Assembly: GCA_029975165.1 (NCBI GenBank) | Contig: JARKPR010000039.1 | Coordinates: 56,651-120,650, forward strand | Source: Selenomonadales bacterium | Lineage (GTDB): Bacteria; Bacillota; Negativicutes; Sporomusales; UBA7701 | DNA length: 64,000 nucleotides | Direction: 5' to 3' | Shown here: piece by piece, positions 8,605 through 17,647 of the stretch | How positions within the stretch are numbered: position 1 is the stretch's first letter | How the letters are laid out: each line of letters opens with the position of its first letter | Made by a program: the position numbers and the translations under genes | Notes under the pieces: generated by a model | What the model was told of the DNA's origin: nothing | Seen by the model: the letters and a program-made list of their open reading frames with translations, nothing else | The model's database searches: none

Positions 8605-10103
8605 TCACTTGCCGGTGGCCGCGGCGCCGGTTTTCATTTTTTTATAGAGGTTGACGACCAGCGGGGCAAAGAAGGACAGGATGGAGACGACGATCAGGAT
8701 GGCGGCGATGGGGCTGTCGAAGAAGATGCCGTAGCTGCCTTCCGACATGATGAGCGAGCGCCGGAATTCCGATTCCGCCAGGGTTCCGAGGACGATGCCG
8801 AGGATGATGGGCGAGAGGGGGAAGCGTATTTTTCGAGGATGTAGCCGAGGACGCCAAAGCCGAGCGTCAGCCAGACGTCCGTCATGTTGTTGCGGATGGC
8901 GTACGAGCCGATGATGCAGAGGATGAGGATGACGGGCCCGAGGACGGGATAGGGGATGCGGATGATGTTGGCGAAGCCTCTGATGAAGAAGGGGGCGACG
9001 ATGAGGATGAGCGCGTTGGCGATCATCGTACCGAGAAAGATGGTGTTGATGAATTCGGCCTGCTCGGTGAAGAGTAGCGGCCCGGGCTTGAGGCCGTGGA
9101 GGACGAAGGCCCCCAGCATTACGGCGGTGGTGGCGCTGCCCGGGATGCCGAGCGCCAGCAGCGGCACCATGGCGCCGTTGGCGGCGGCGTTGTTGGAGGA
9201 TTCGGGGGCGGCGATGCCTTCCGGGTGGCCGGTGCCGAATTTCTCCGGGGTTTTGGACCAGCGGACGGCTTCGCTGTAGCTGACCATGGCGGCGGTGGTC
9301 GCGCCGATGCCCGGCAGGATGCCGATGATCGTCCCCAGTACCGAGCCGCCGAAGATTGTCGGCACCAGTCTTTTCTGCATGAGGAAATTAGGCAGCGTCG
9401 TTTTGATTTTCCCCAGTTTGATTGTGACGGTGTGGTCTTGCATTACCTGCCGGAGCATTTCCGAGATGGCGAACAGGCCGATGAGCACGGGGATGAAGTC
9501 GATGCCGCTCATCAGGCTGGGCAGTCCGAAGGTGAAGCGGGGAATTCCGGCCATGGGGTCGATGCCGACAGTGGCGAGGAAGAGGCCGAACAGGGCGACG
9601 AGGAGCGCTTTGACCATGTTTTTCGCCCCCAGGGTGGTAACAACGCTGAGGCCCATGATGGCCATGGCGAAGTATTCCGGCGGGCCGAAGGCCAGAGCGA
9701 TTTTGGCGAGCTGGGGGGCGACGAGGATGAGGGCCGCCCCGCCGAGGAGTCCTCCCACGGCGGAGGAGTATACGGAGATCCCCAAAGCCTCGTGGGGTTT
9801 GCCCTGTTTGGTCATTTCATAGCCGTCGAGGGTGGTGGCCACTGCTTCGGGGGCACCGGGGGTGCGGAAGAGGATGGCGCTGATGGAGCCGGAGAATACC
9901 GCCGAGCAGTAGACGGAGATGAGGAGGAGGAAGGCGGTGTCGGGCTCGAGGGTGTAGGTGAGCGGGATGAGGAGGACGACCATCATGGTGCCGCTCACGC
10001 CCGGCGTAGCGCCGCTGAGCATGCCGAGCAGCGTGCCGCCGAGGACGGCAATCAGGTTGGCCGGTTGTGTGATGTGGAGCAGGGCTGTTATGAAGCTATC
10101 CAT
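8605..10103 (-). pseudogene. tctA: Tripartite tricarboxylate transporter permease TctA, frameshifted
   Basis: This is the large 12-helix subunit of a TctABC-type carboxylate importer: the N-terminus reads GGTLLGMLSGATPGVSGTMM and PGIGATTAAMVSYSEAVRWS is found mid-protein, both typical of TctA. After GVLGYILEKY (about residue 425) the frame is lost: one base is missing around 8824-8826 (expected Tyr-Gly-Phe). In the next frame the normal C-terminus continues (FPLSPIILGIVLGTLAE, then a last membrane helix and KKMKTGAAATGK) to a stop at 8605. Without correction the frame runs to 8694 with a foreign tail. Either the gene is recently broken or the sequence has a single-base error. The start ATG has AGGAGG upstream. 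Confidence 0.85.
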
Positions 10104-10115
10104 TCCCCATGCCTC

Positions 10116-10601
10116 CTAATAGAAGAATAGGCTTATCATCCTGAAGACGCCGACGCCCCGCGGCATGGGAACAGCCATGATTTTGGGGAAGAGCACTATA
10201 AATACAAGGGTTGCTCCGGTCGCAGTCAACAGCAGGGTTTTCAAGGATTTGACACCAAGTACTCTTATGATGGCCAGGCAGAACAGCAGCGTGCCGACCG
10301 CAAAGCCCAGGTAAGGCATGATGATCGTGTATACGATGGCCAGGGCGAAGGTGTACCAGAAGCGCGCCGGGTAGGGGATTTTTTCGCCCGCGACCGCGGC
10401 GATCGCTTTGCGGCGCTGGTAGATGTCTGCGAGCAGGGCCACGGACAGGATGATCATGCCGCCGAGGAGCAGCTGCGGCCAGTATTCGGGGCCGATGTCG
10501 CTTATCCGCGTTTTTTTGAACAGAAGGGTCTGGTAATAGAACAAACAGGAGGATAGCAGGAAGGCGACGGCGATCGATAGCTCGGCCATTAATGCCGACA
10601 T
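10116..10601 (-). CDS. tctB: Tripartite tricarboxylate transporter small membrane subunit TctB
   Basis: This 161-residue protein has four predicted membrane helices and ISDIGPEYWPQLLLGG, a typical TctB motif. It forms the membrane part of the importer with TctA, whose gene begins 12 bases downstream. Sequence conservation in this family is low, so the call relies on length, topology and position between tctC and tctA. The RBS is AGGAGG. Confidence 0.88.
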   Translation of the reverse strand: MSALMAELSIAVAFLLSSCLFYYQTLLFKKTRISDIGPEYWPQLLLGGMIILSVALLADIYQRRKAIAAVAGEKIPYPARFWYTFALAIVYTIIMPYLGFAVGTLLFCLAIIRVLGVKSLKTLLLTATGATLVFIVLFPKIMAVPMPRGVGVFRMISLFFY

Positions 10602-10631
10602 GGTGTTGCCTCCTTTTTCGGATGCTGAGGA

Positions 10632-10674
10632 GGGCGAGCCGGGGAGACGGAGGGAGCAAGCCCCCGGCTCGCCC
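10632..10674 (-). other. Intergenic stem-loop between tctC and tctB
   Basis: A 13-bp perfect inverted repeat (GGGCGAGCCGGGG / CCCCGGCTCGCCC) with a 17-base loop lies between the binding-protein gene and the membrane genes of the same operon. It lacks a long T-run, so it is more likely an RNA processing or stabilising stem, or a weak attenuator, that raises binding-protein level over the permease. Confidence 0.6.
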
Positions 10675-10686
10675 GCGGGAAAGCGG

Positions 10687-11676
10687 CTATTTGACGTAGC
10701 CGAGTTTGGTGAGGGCCTCTTTGTAGACGTCGATGTCTTTCTGGATGGCGGCGGCGTAGTCTTTGCCGCTCAGATAGCCGGGCCGCAGGTCGAGGTAGGT
10801 GTCTTTTTCAATTTTTTTGTAGGCGGGGGTGTCTTTGGCTTTGGTGAAGACTTCCTCGAGTTTTTTAACGATGGCAGGGTCGGTGTCTTTTTTGACCATG
10901 ACTCCGCGCCAGTTGCCGAGGGTGATGTTCCAGCCTTTGTCGGGCGCGACAGGCAGGTTGGGAAATTTCTCTAGTTTCTTCTCGCTGAAGGCCAGTACGG
11001 GAACGAGGCTGCCGTCGGCAACACGGCCGGCGACCGGGCCGAGTTCTTCGAACATGGCATCGAGATGGCCTCCGAGCAGGGCGGCCTGCATCTGTCCGCC
11101 GTTCTCGTAGGGTACGTAGTTGACTTTGATGCCGGCGGCGTCTTCCCACAGGGCGATTACGACTTCGTCGAAGCTGGCGGCGCCGGTGCCGCCGACTTTG
11201 AGCTTGCCGGGATTGGCTTTGGCGAAGGCGACGATGTCGTCGATGGTTTTGAATTTGCTGCTTTTGGTTACCTGCAGCATGCCGGTGTCGTGCTGGATGC
11301 GGGCGACGGGGATGTAGTCGCTCAGGGGATGGGGCGTGCGGCCCAGAGCGACGTTGACGGCGTAGTTGGAGCCCATGAACCAGAGGGTGTAGCCGTCGGC
11401 CGGCTGCTGGGTGACGTAGTCGCCGGCGATGGCCCCGGACGATCCGGGCATGTTTTTGACGGCGATCGGCTGGCCGATGATCTCGGCGGCCGGTTTGGCT
11501 ATGGCGCGGGCGAAGACGTCGGTGCCGCCGCCGGCTCCCCAGCCGACGATGCCTTCGATGGGGCGTTCGGGGTATTTGGCTTTGCCGTCGGCGGGGGCTC
11601 CGCCGCCGCAGCCGCCGAGCGCGAAGACGGCGACGAGAAGCAGGATAAGAATCAGGCTTGTTGTCGAGTTTTTCAT
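10687..11676 (-). CDS. tctC: Tripartite tricarboxylate transporter substrate-binding lipoprotein (Bug family)
   Basis: This 329-residue extracytoplasmic receptor has a lipoprotein signal (lipobox LGGC, Cys23) followed by the Bug/TctC fold: RPIEGIVGWGAGGGTDVFAR, PADGYTLWFMG and GGTGAASFDE. It would capture the substrate for TctAB. Bug proteins bind carboxylates and aromatic acids, and specificity cannot be read by eye. It starts with ATG after GGAGGGATTAGG, 25 bases after the preceding gene, so it belongs to the same leftward operon. Confidence 0.93.
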   Translation of the reverse strand: MKNSTTSLILILLLVAVFALGGCGGGAPADGKAKYPERPIEGIVGWGAGGGTDVFARAIAKPAAEIIGQPIAVKNMPGSSGAIAGDYVTQQPADGYTLWFMGSNYAVNVALGRTPHPLSDYIPVARIQHDTGMLQVTKSSKFKTIDDIVAFAKANPGKLKVGGTGAASFDEVVIALWEDAAGIKVNYVPYENGGQMQAALLGGHLDAMFEELGPVAGRVADGSLVPVLAFSEKKLEKFPNLPVAPDKGWNITLGNWRGVMVKKDTDPAIVKKLEEVFTKAKDTPAYKKIEKDTYLDLRPGYLSGKDYAAAIQKDIDVYKEALTKLGYVK

Positions 11677-11701
11677 CCTAATCCCTCCAAGTAATTTTCC
11701 G

Positions 11702-12322
11702 TCAGCCGGCCATGAGCTGCAGCAGCTTGGCTGCCCTGGCAGGGTTGACGATGCCGCAGTGGCACTGGGCGGCCAGCTCGTCCGCCGCCTGGACGGGGGT
11801 TTTCTTGCCGGCTTTGATTTCGTCGACCATGTGGGTGATGAGGTTGAAGGCGACCATGCCGTGGCCGCACATGGTGCTTATCTCCAGCACCTGGTCTTTG
11901 GGCAGTCGTTTCGTGTTGCCGTGGATGCCCAGGGAGTGCTCGATGGTGTGCCGTTTGAGGCCGGCTTGGCCGCAGCAGGTGTCCACGTGGTCGAGCAGGC
12001 CGGAGACGACGATGGAGAGCCCAAGGTCGGCCTGTCTGAGTTCGTTGAGCACTTGGGCGACGGTATTTTTGTCGGTATAAACGGCGTGGACGATGGAGTT
12101 GTCCTGGTGCCCATCGGCGATGGCATCGAGCCCGACGGCCAGGACGTTGCCGGTCTTCATGTCGCCGCAGAATACCGGCTTGTATTTGTTGACGATTTTG
12201 AAAAACTCGCCGAATACCGGCGCCTTGCCTTTGGCGTTTACGGTCTGGGCGGCAATCGCGAAGACGACGTAGTCTTCTCGCAGGTTTTCGACTGTGCCGT
12301 GGCGGTGCAGTGAATGCGTCAT
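11702..12322 (-). CDS. Cys/His-rich conserved protein of unknown function (operon with ferredoxin-type protein)
   Basis: I do not recognise this 206-residue protein. It has a well-formed soluble sequence with paired cysteines and histidines: HVDTCCGQAGLKRHTIEHSL in the middle, EISTMCGHGM next, and AAQCHCGIVNPARAAKLL at the end, which could bind a metal or Fe-S cluster. It starts 3 bases after the stop of the ferredoxin-type gene, so the two are almost certainly co-translated and may form one enzyme. A possible relation of this pair to 6-hydroxynicotinate reductase-type annotations is only a guess. Confidence 0.7.
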   Translation of the reverse strand: MTHSLHRHGTVENLREDYVVFAIAAQTVNAKGKAPVFGEFFKIVNKYKPVFCGDMKTGNVLAVGLDAIADGHQDNSIVHAVYTDKNTVAQVLNELRQADLGLSIVVSGLLDHVDTCCGQAGLKRHTIEHSLGIHGNTKRLPKDQVLEISTMCGHGMVAFNLITHMVDEIKAGKKTPVQAADELAAQCHCGIVNPARAAKLLQLMAG

Positions 12323-12325
12323 GCT

Positions 12326-13051
12326 TTAGACCCCCTTCGCGAGCGGTCTTCCCAGACCGACGTTCGTTTTGCCGTTGTAGGACGGGATAAAGCCGACTTT
12401 ACGGGCGAGGTCGGCGGTGGGCACGGTGTTGTCTTCCGACATGCGGCTGGCGAGGTCGAGGCTGAAGACGGTGTCAAGCTGGGGGGCGACGTTTTTGATC
12501 GCGGTTAGGGCTGCTTCGAGTTTTTCGATGACGACGTCGAACTCGACGATGGCGGAGAGCACTTTTTCGCCCAGGATGGCGTCCTGCATTTTGCCGGTGG
12601 CGGTGTCGACCATGAGCGCGGTGACGGGGTTCTGCTGCTCGAAGGTCACGCCGATGGGGGCGACGGCCATGGCGACTTTTTCCACGTCGCGGAATCTGGT
12701 CCCCGTGCCCGGCCGGCCGAGTTCGACGGCGACCCCGGCGTGACCGCGCTTGAAGCGGCCGGTTACGTCGTTGGTTTTCATTTCTTCGGTGCCGCGCCCT
12801 GGCACGGAGGTCGTTTTGTGGGGCACGAGGGGATTGGAGAAGGTGCGGCGGAGGTTGCGCATTTCGTCGAGTTCCTGTTGCTGCAGGGCGCCGGTCGGGC
12901 AGACCTGCGGCCTGAGACAGATGCCGCACTCGACGCATTCATCGAGGTCGATGGCGCACTTCCCTTCCGCGCTCTGGTAGCTGATGCTTCCCATCGGGCA
13001 GTAGGGCTGGCACATCTGGCAGCCGATGCATGTTTCCTTGTCAATGATCAT
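12326..13051 (-). CDS. Two-[4Fe-4S] ferredoxin-domain protein with C-terminal uncharacterised domain
   Basis: The N-terminus (residues 1-55) is a ferredoxin module with C8, C11, C14, C18 and C39, C42, C45, C51. Residues 80-241 form an additional domain (GHAGVAVELGRPGTGTRFRD, GKTNVGLGRPLAKG) that I cannot assign. The start ATG at 13051 follows AAAGGAGATCAGCC; an upstream extension to 13150 has no RBS and overlaps the promoter region. It is the first gene of the six-gene leftward operon and is divergent from the sensor kinase. It may be the electron-transfer subunit of an enzyme acting on the compound imported by TctCBA. Confidence 0.8.
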   Translation of the reverse strand: MIIDKETCIGCQMCQPYCPMGSISYQSAEGKCAIDLDECVECGICLRPQVCPTGALQQQELDEMRNLRRTFSNPLVPHKTTSVPGRGTEEMKTNDVTGRFKRGHAGVAVELGRPGTGTRFRDVEKVAMAVAPIGVTFEQQNPVTALMVDTATGKMQDAILGEKVLSAIVEFDVVIEKLEAALTAIKNVAPQLDTVFSLDLASRMSEDNTVPTADLARKVGFIPSYNGKTNVGLGRPLAKGV

Positions 13052-13171
13052 AGGCTGATCTCCTTTCCTGCGGCCGGCGATTGCCGTTTTTTCCGCTTTG
13101 TGAGTTTCGTCGGCCGGAAAAGGGAAGCCTATTTTATTGCCTAAATGCATGCGTTTACTGTCTAAATTGCT

Positions 13172-13221
13172 TTTATTTTTCGTTTATTTCATTTATTTAC
13201 CGCCCTTAATTGTTTTTATTT
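13172..13221. promoter_or_regulatory. Cluster of TTTATTT repeats, candidate response-regulator sites
   Basis: Four copies of TTTATTT begin at 13172, 13183, 13192 and 13215 in the AT-rich gap between the divergent transporter operon and the two-component genes. CitB/DctR-type regulators bind AT-rich direct repeats, so these are candidate binding sites for the regulator encoded at 14908. This is inference from position and repetition only. Confidence 0.35.
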
Positions 13222-13265
13222 TCAGTTATCCGTGATAAAATTTTATGTGAAGTAAGCGTCCCTGT

Positions 13266-14873
13266 TTGAGGGGGGGCGATGATATTTATTTAGCAAAGGC
13301 TTCTCTGCAAATAAAGGTTTTTTTATTGAATTTGTTCAGCGGTATGCTTGTTTTGACGATTGTAATTTCTTTGTTTTACTGGTCCCTGGTGGACAATACC
13401 GAGAAGCAGATCGCCGTCCAGGCCCGCAGCGTGGCCAATCTCGCCGCTTCGCGGGTGGATGTGGTGCGGGGTTATCTGACGAAGGATCCGCCGGAAGTCC
13501 TGGGGACGATTGCGGAGCAGATCGTCGTCAAGACGGACGCCGCTTTTGTCGTTTTTCTGGACAGAGATGGCCTACGGTATACTCATCCGAACCCGGAACT
13601 GGTCGGCAAGCCTTTTACCGGCAACGACGAATTGCCGGCGTTGCGCGAGGGCAAGGCTTACGTTTCCAAGGCGGTCGGCATTTCCGGGCCGTCGATCCGC
13701 GCTTTCGCCCCGGTGTACGACTATGCCGGCAATCAGCTCGGCGCGGTGGCCGTCGGCTTTTGGGAGCCGAATATCAGCAATATCATCTGGGGCGTTTTCC
13801 GGATCTTGTATATCATTATCCCGGTGAGCCTGGTCTCGGTCGCCCTTTTTTCTTATCTGCTGGCTGGCAATGTGAAGAAGACGCTGTTCGGCATGGAGCC
13901 GGCGGAAATCGCCACTCAGCTCAAGGAACGCGAGACGATGCTGGAGTCGGTCCGGGAGGGGATCGTGGCGATCGACGCCGATTGCCGGGTGACGGTAGCC
14001 AACAGCGCCGCCCGGCGGATCCTGGGGCCGGAGAAGAAGATTATCGACAGCGATGTTAAAAAGGTGATCCCCAATACCCGCCTGCCGATCGTGCTGGAGA
14101 ACAATGCGGCTGAGCTGGATGAGCCGATGCTTGTCAACGACCACATCGTGCTGGTTAACCGCATCCCGCTCGTTGTGAACAATCAAACGGTGGGGGCCAT
14201 TTCGACTTTTCGCGATATGACGGAAATAAACAGCCTCGCCGAGGAATTGACCGGCGCCAGGTAGCATGTCGATACCCTGCGGGCCCGCAGCCACGAGTTC
14301 ATGAATAAGCTGCAGGCGGTATCGGGGCTGATCCAGCTCGGCGAGTACGCCGAGGCCCGCAATTATATAACGAGACTGACGGCAAAGGAGCAGTCGTTTA
14401 TCGAGTTTCTGCTGAAGAATATCGCCAGTCCGGCGGCGGCGGGCTTGCTGGAGGGCAAATCGGCCGAAGCCCAGGAGAGGGGCATCGCGCTGAATATCGA
14501 TCCCAAGAGCAGATTGGGTTCCCTGCCGACGTATTTTGATGAAAATGCGCTGATAATTGTGTTGGGCAATTTGATCGAAAATGCCATGGACGCCGTCCAG
14601 GACCTGCCGCCGGGAAAACGGCAGGTGAATGTGCTGCTGGCCCAGGACGAGGCGGAGATTTTTGTTGCGGTTACCGATAACGGGGGCGGCATGCCGGAGC
14701 ATGTACTGACGCAGATTTTTACAAGGGGGTTTTCGACCAAGGAGCTTGGTCGGGGTTACGGGCTGGCCAACGTAAAGTTGCGGGTGGATTTGGCGTCCGG
14801 GCAGATTGATGTTCAGAGCGATGCAACGGGAACGAGGGTGCTAATCAGGATACCGAACTCACAATCCGTTTAA
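13266..14873 (+). pseudogene. CitA/DcuS-family sensor histidine kinase interrupted by an amber codon
   Basis: The gene encodes a membrane helix (residues 17-37), an extracytoplasmic sensor domain, a second helix near 170-195, a PAS domain (ESVREGIVAIDADCRV) and a kinase core. In the middle, at 14262-14264, TAG interrupts the frame where family members have Gln, just before the phospho-acceptor region HEFMNKLQ. The frame continues unbroken to HATPase motifs NLIENAMDAV, DNGGGMPE and GRGYGLANVK. A CAG-to-TAG change explains it. The ATG at 14301 could restart translation, but without the dimerisation His. The 5' end is also doubtful: TTG 13266 is the only in-frame start with no good RBS, while the well-placed ATG at 13279 is out of frame by one base. 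Confidence 0.85.
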
Positions 14874-14907
14874 TGCAGCGGATCCGCTGCTGATGGGAGG
14901 AACGGCG

Positions 14908-15600
14908 GTGCCTTTTTCGGTGCTTATCGTGGAAGATGATCCGATGGTGGCGGATATTCTCCGGCGGGTGATCGAGCGGGTAAACGGCTTCAAGGTGGTG
15001 GGCAGCAGCAATACGGAGAGCGAGGCGCTGGATAGCATATCCAAGCTGTTGCCGGACCTGATTTTGCTGGATATTTATCTGCCGGCCGGCAACGGTCTGA
15101 ATATTCTCAAGCATGTCCGCCAGCAGGAGCTGGCTACCGACATAATCCTCGTCACGGCGGCGAAGGATGTGCAGACGGTGTACGCGACACTGCGTTTCGG
15201 GGCTATCGATTATATCATCAAGCCGTTCGATCTGGACCGCTTGAAGGCGGCGCTGAAAAATTACGCCCGGATGCGGAAAATTTTCAACAAAAAGGAAGAT
15301 ATCCGCCAGGACGATCTGGATAGGCTCGGCAACAAGGATGACCCGGACGCGGCCGCCGCGTCCCCGGACGGCGAGGTGCTGCCCAAGGGCGTCCATCAGC
15401 TTACGCTGGAGCAGTTGCTGACGACGCTCCTGCGGGAAAAGAAGCCGCTGACCTGTCAGGAGGTCGCTACGGTGATGTCGATGTCGAAGATTACCGTCTG
15501 GCGCTACCTGGAGTATCTGGTAGGGGTGGGAAAGATCAAGTATTCTTTATTATACGGCGGTACCGGGCGACCTTCGAAGGCTTACTATATCGACGGCTGA
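14908..15600 (+). CDS. CitB/DcuR-family response regulator
   Basis: This 230-residue regulator has a receiver domain (acid pocket VEDD at 8-11, phospho-acceptor Asp55 in LLDIYLP, Lys in IIKPFD) and a C-terminal HTH (LTCQEVATVMSMSKITVWRYLEYLV). The partner is the adjacent kinase. I prefer GTG 14908 because GGGAGGA lies six bases upstream and the receiver domain begins at once; ATG 14893 overlaps that RBS. It probably activates the divergent tct operon in response to an external organic acid. It looks intact even though the kinase gene is interrupted. Confidence 0.9.
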   Translation: MPFSVLIVEDDPMVADILRRVIERVNGFKVVGSSNTESEALDSISKLLPDLILLDIYLPAGNGLNILKHVRQQELATDIILVTAAKDVQTVYATLRFGAIDYIIKPFDLDRLKAALKNYARMRKIFNKKEDIRQDDLDRLGNKDDPDAAAASPDGEVLPKGVHQLTLEQLLTTLLREKKPLTCQEVATVMSMSKITVWRYLEYLVGVGKIKYSLLYGGTGRPSKAYYIDG

Positions 15601-15631
15601 AGCCGCTGCGGGAAGGGTGCGGAAAATAAGT

Positions 15632-15660
15632 AAACCTCCGGGACATGGTCCCGGAGGTTT
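15632..15660. terminator. Bidirectional rho-independent terminator
   Basis: A perfect 12-bp stem (AAACCTCCGGGA / TCCCGGAGGTTT) with a 5-base loop lies between the convergent response-regulator and phosphofructokinase genes. The core CCTCCGGGA is shared with the terminator at 7530-7560. Confidence 0.88.
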
Positions 15661-15682
15661 CAGTTTTGTCTGGCGGCCGGCG

Positions 15683-16903
15683 TTATTCTTTTTCGAGCAG
15701 TTTGGGGACGCGCGGGGCGCGCAGCAGGGACGGCGAGGGCAGGCCGGCGCCCATGAGGGGCCGGACGTAGAATTTGAAGGCGTCGGTGATGTGGTTGCCT
15801 TCGGCGTTGATGAATTCGTCGGGCATGACGCGGGTCTTGCCGGCGACGTCGGCGAGCGGCTGGAGGCGGTAGTCGACCGAGTAGTAGCCGGTGCGGCGGA
15901 TGGCTACCGAGCCGTCGACGTTGTTCCACACGGCCATCTGCACGGCCCGTTCCCCGACCTCGCGGGCTTCGTGCTGGTCGACGTCGGAGACGCAGCCAAG
16001 GAAGGAGCGCTGCAGGTAGCCGAAGGTGTCGCTGCGGACGCGGGAGATGCCGAGGCGTTCTTTGATCTGCTGGGAGAGGAGGTCGCCGACGACCCAACTG
16101 CCGGAGAGGGAGACGTTGCCGTGGGCGTCGACTTCGCAGTCCTTGCGCAGCGAGACGACGATGGGGTTGCCGTTGGCGTCGCTGATGCCTTCGGAGAGGG
16201 CGACGACGCACATTTTCTGGCGGTCGTAGATTTTTTTGACCGAGGCGAGGAATTCGTCGATGTCGAATTTGCGCTCCGGGAGGTAGATGAGATGCGGGCC
16301 GTCGTCGGGGTATTTCTGGGCGATGGCGGCGGCGGCGGCGAGGAAGCCGGCGTGGCGGCCCATGACGATGCCGAGGTAGACGCCGGGCAGGGCGCGGACG
16401 TCGAGGTTGATGCCCATGAAGGCCTGGGCGATGAAGCGGGCGGCCGAGCCGAAGCCTGGGGTGTGGTCGTTGCCCATGAGGTCGTTGTCGATGGTTTTGG
16501 GGACGTGGATGGCCCGCAATTCGTAGCCGGAGGCTTCAGCCTCGTCGTTGACGATGCGGACGGTGTCGGCGGAGTCGTTGCCGCCGATGTAGAAGAAGTA
16601 GCGGATGTCGTGGGCTTTTAAGACTTTGAAGATTTCGTGGCAGTATTTGTTGTCCGGCTTGTCGCGGGTGGAGAGAAGGGCGGACGAGGGGGTGAGGGCG
16701 ACCTGCTCGAGGTTGTGGGTGGTTTCTTGGGTGAGGTCGAGAAATTCTTCGCGGACGATGCCGGATACGCCGTTGACGGCGCCGTAGACTTTGGTGATCT
16801 GGGGGAATTTGCGGGCTTCGAGGACGATTCCGGCCAGGGTCTGGTTGATGACGGCCGTGGGGCCGCCTCCCTGGGCGACGAGGATTTTGCCTACGAGGGC
16901 CAT
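15683..16903 (-). CDS. 6-phosphofructokinase, probably PPi-dependent
   Basis: This 406-residue protein phosphorylates fructose 6-phosphate. The nucleotide-site signature is GGND at 107-110 and PKTIDND at 135-141. ATP-dependent enzymes carry Gly at both discriminating positions (GGDG, GTIDND), whereas the bulky residue after GG and the Lys before TIDND are typical of PPi-dependent enzymes. The catalytic TIDND and the GRHAG motif are intact. The start ATG follows AGGAGGTATAAAAC. It stands alone between two terminators. Phosphoryl donor is inferred from these residues only. Confidence 0.88.
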   Translation of the reverse strand: MALVGKILVAQGGGPTAVINQTLAGIVLEARKFPQITKVYGAVNGVSGIVREEFLDLTQETTHNLEQVALTPSSALLSTRDKPDNKYCHEIFKVLKAHDIRYFFYIGGNDSADTVRIVNDEAEASGYELRAIHVPKTIDNDLMGNDHTPGFGSAARFIAQAFMGINLDVRALPGVYLGIVMGRHAGFLAAAAAIAQKYPDDGPHLIYLPERKFDIDEFLASVKKIYDRQKMCVVALSEGISDANGNPIVVSLRKDCEVDAHGNVSLSGSWVVGDLLSQQIKERLGISRVRSDTFGYLQRSFLGCVSDVDQHEAREVGERAVQMAVWNNVDGSVAIRRTGYYSVDYRLQPLADVAGKTRVMPDEFINAEGNHITDAFKFYVRPLMGAGLPSPSLLRAPRVPKLLEKE

Positions 16904-17106
16904 GTTTTATACCTCCTATGATGTTGTGTTCCCCGTGCGCGCCGGGGTTGTGCCTGCCCCGACGGAATTAGTGTGGCTGTTTGCCGGGGGCGACTTGCGG
17001 ACCATATCCTTCCTGCCGGTTGCCTGCCGTGCCGGGGGCCCGGGAGGTCCGCCTTTTTATTTTCGCCGCGGGCCGCCGCCTTCCTGCCTGGTTCTGGCAG
17101 AAAAGA

Positions 17107-17127
17107 GCCTCCGGATTTTCCGGAGGC
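17107..17127 (-). terminator. Terminator of the aldehyde oxidoreductase operon
   Basis: A 9-bp stem (GCCTCCGGA / TCCGGAGGC) is followed on the minus strand by TCTTTTCTG. It lies 41 bases after the last gene of the 26.2-17.2 kb operon. The 200 bases beyond it, up to the phosphofructokinase start, show no recognisable gene. Confidence 0.8.
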
Positions 17128-17167
17128 ACAGGCTGTCGATAAAGGTCCGTTGTGGACGGGTGGCCGG

Positions 17168-17620
17168 TTATTCGTCCGCGGGTTCCCGGGGCGGGAGGAA
17201 GCGGTTGTCTTCGAGGAGTTCCAGCGCTTTTAGGTAGGTTTCGATGACCATTTGCGGGCAGCGCAGCATTTTGTTCCAGGGGTCGTCGTGGAGGATGGTC
17301 CGGCAGTCGGTGCCGCCGAAGCTTTGGCCGAATTTGTCTTCGAACCATTCTATCAGGTTCTGGATCATGACGTTGAGCAGGTGATTGTCCTGCTCGTCCG
17401 GCTCGCCGCGGCCGGCGTACAGCCCGAGCAGGCAGGCCGCCCCCGTCAGCACGCCGCAGATTTTGCCGCAGTCGCCCAGGCCGTTGGCCAGGCCGTTCAT
17501 CGCCCGCACGAGGTCGGGGTTGCTTTTGCCCTGGCGTTCGAGGCCGAGGATGAGCAGGATCTGGCTGCAGTGGAAGCCTTGGGCCCGCAGCTCCGCTATA
17601 CGCGCCATTTCGTCGGTCAT
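17168..17620 (-). CDS. C-GCAxxG-C-C family protein (DVU_1555-like)
   Basis: This 150-residue protein shows the family pattern of spaced cysteines with a small-residue loop: GFHCSQ near 18, then GLGDCGKICGVLTGAACLLG near 50-68, and later GGTDC and LRCPQM. Such proteins occur with redox enzymes and are thought to bind a metal or Fe-S cluster; the function is unknown. It is the last gene of the Mop operon, 27 bases after the ligase gene, with RBS AAAAGGAGGG. From memory, Desulfovibrio vulgaris has a homologue at DVU_1555 in the corresponding cluster. Confidence 0.82.
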   Translation of the reverse strand: MTDEMARIAELRAQGFHCSQILLILGLERQGKSNPDLVRAMNGLANGLGDCGKICGVLTGAACLLGLYAGRGEPDEQDNHLLNVMIQNLIEWFEDKFGQSFGGTDCRTILHDDPWNKMLRCPQMVIETYLKALELLEDNRFLPPREPADE

Positions 17621-17647
17621 GGGTTTTCCCTCCTTTTGTGGGCGGGG

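Noticed and set aside
14262..14264. Pyrrolysine or other recoding at the kinase TAG
   Set aside because: The expected residue is an ordinary Gln, and nothing nearby suggests recoding; a point mutation is simpler.
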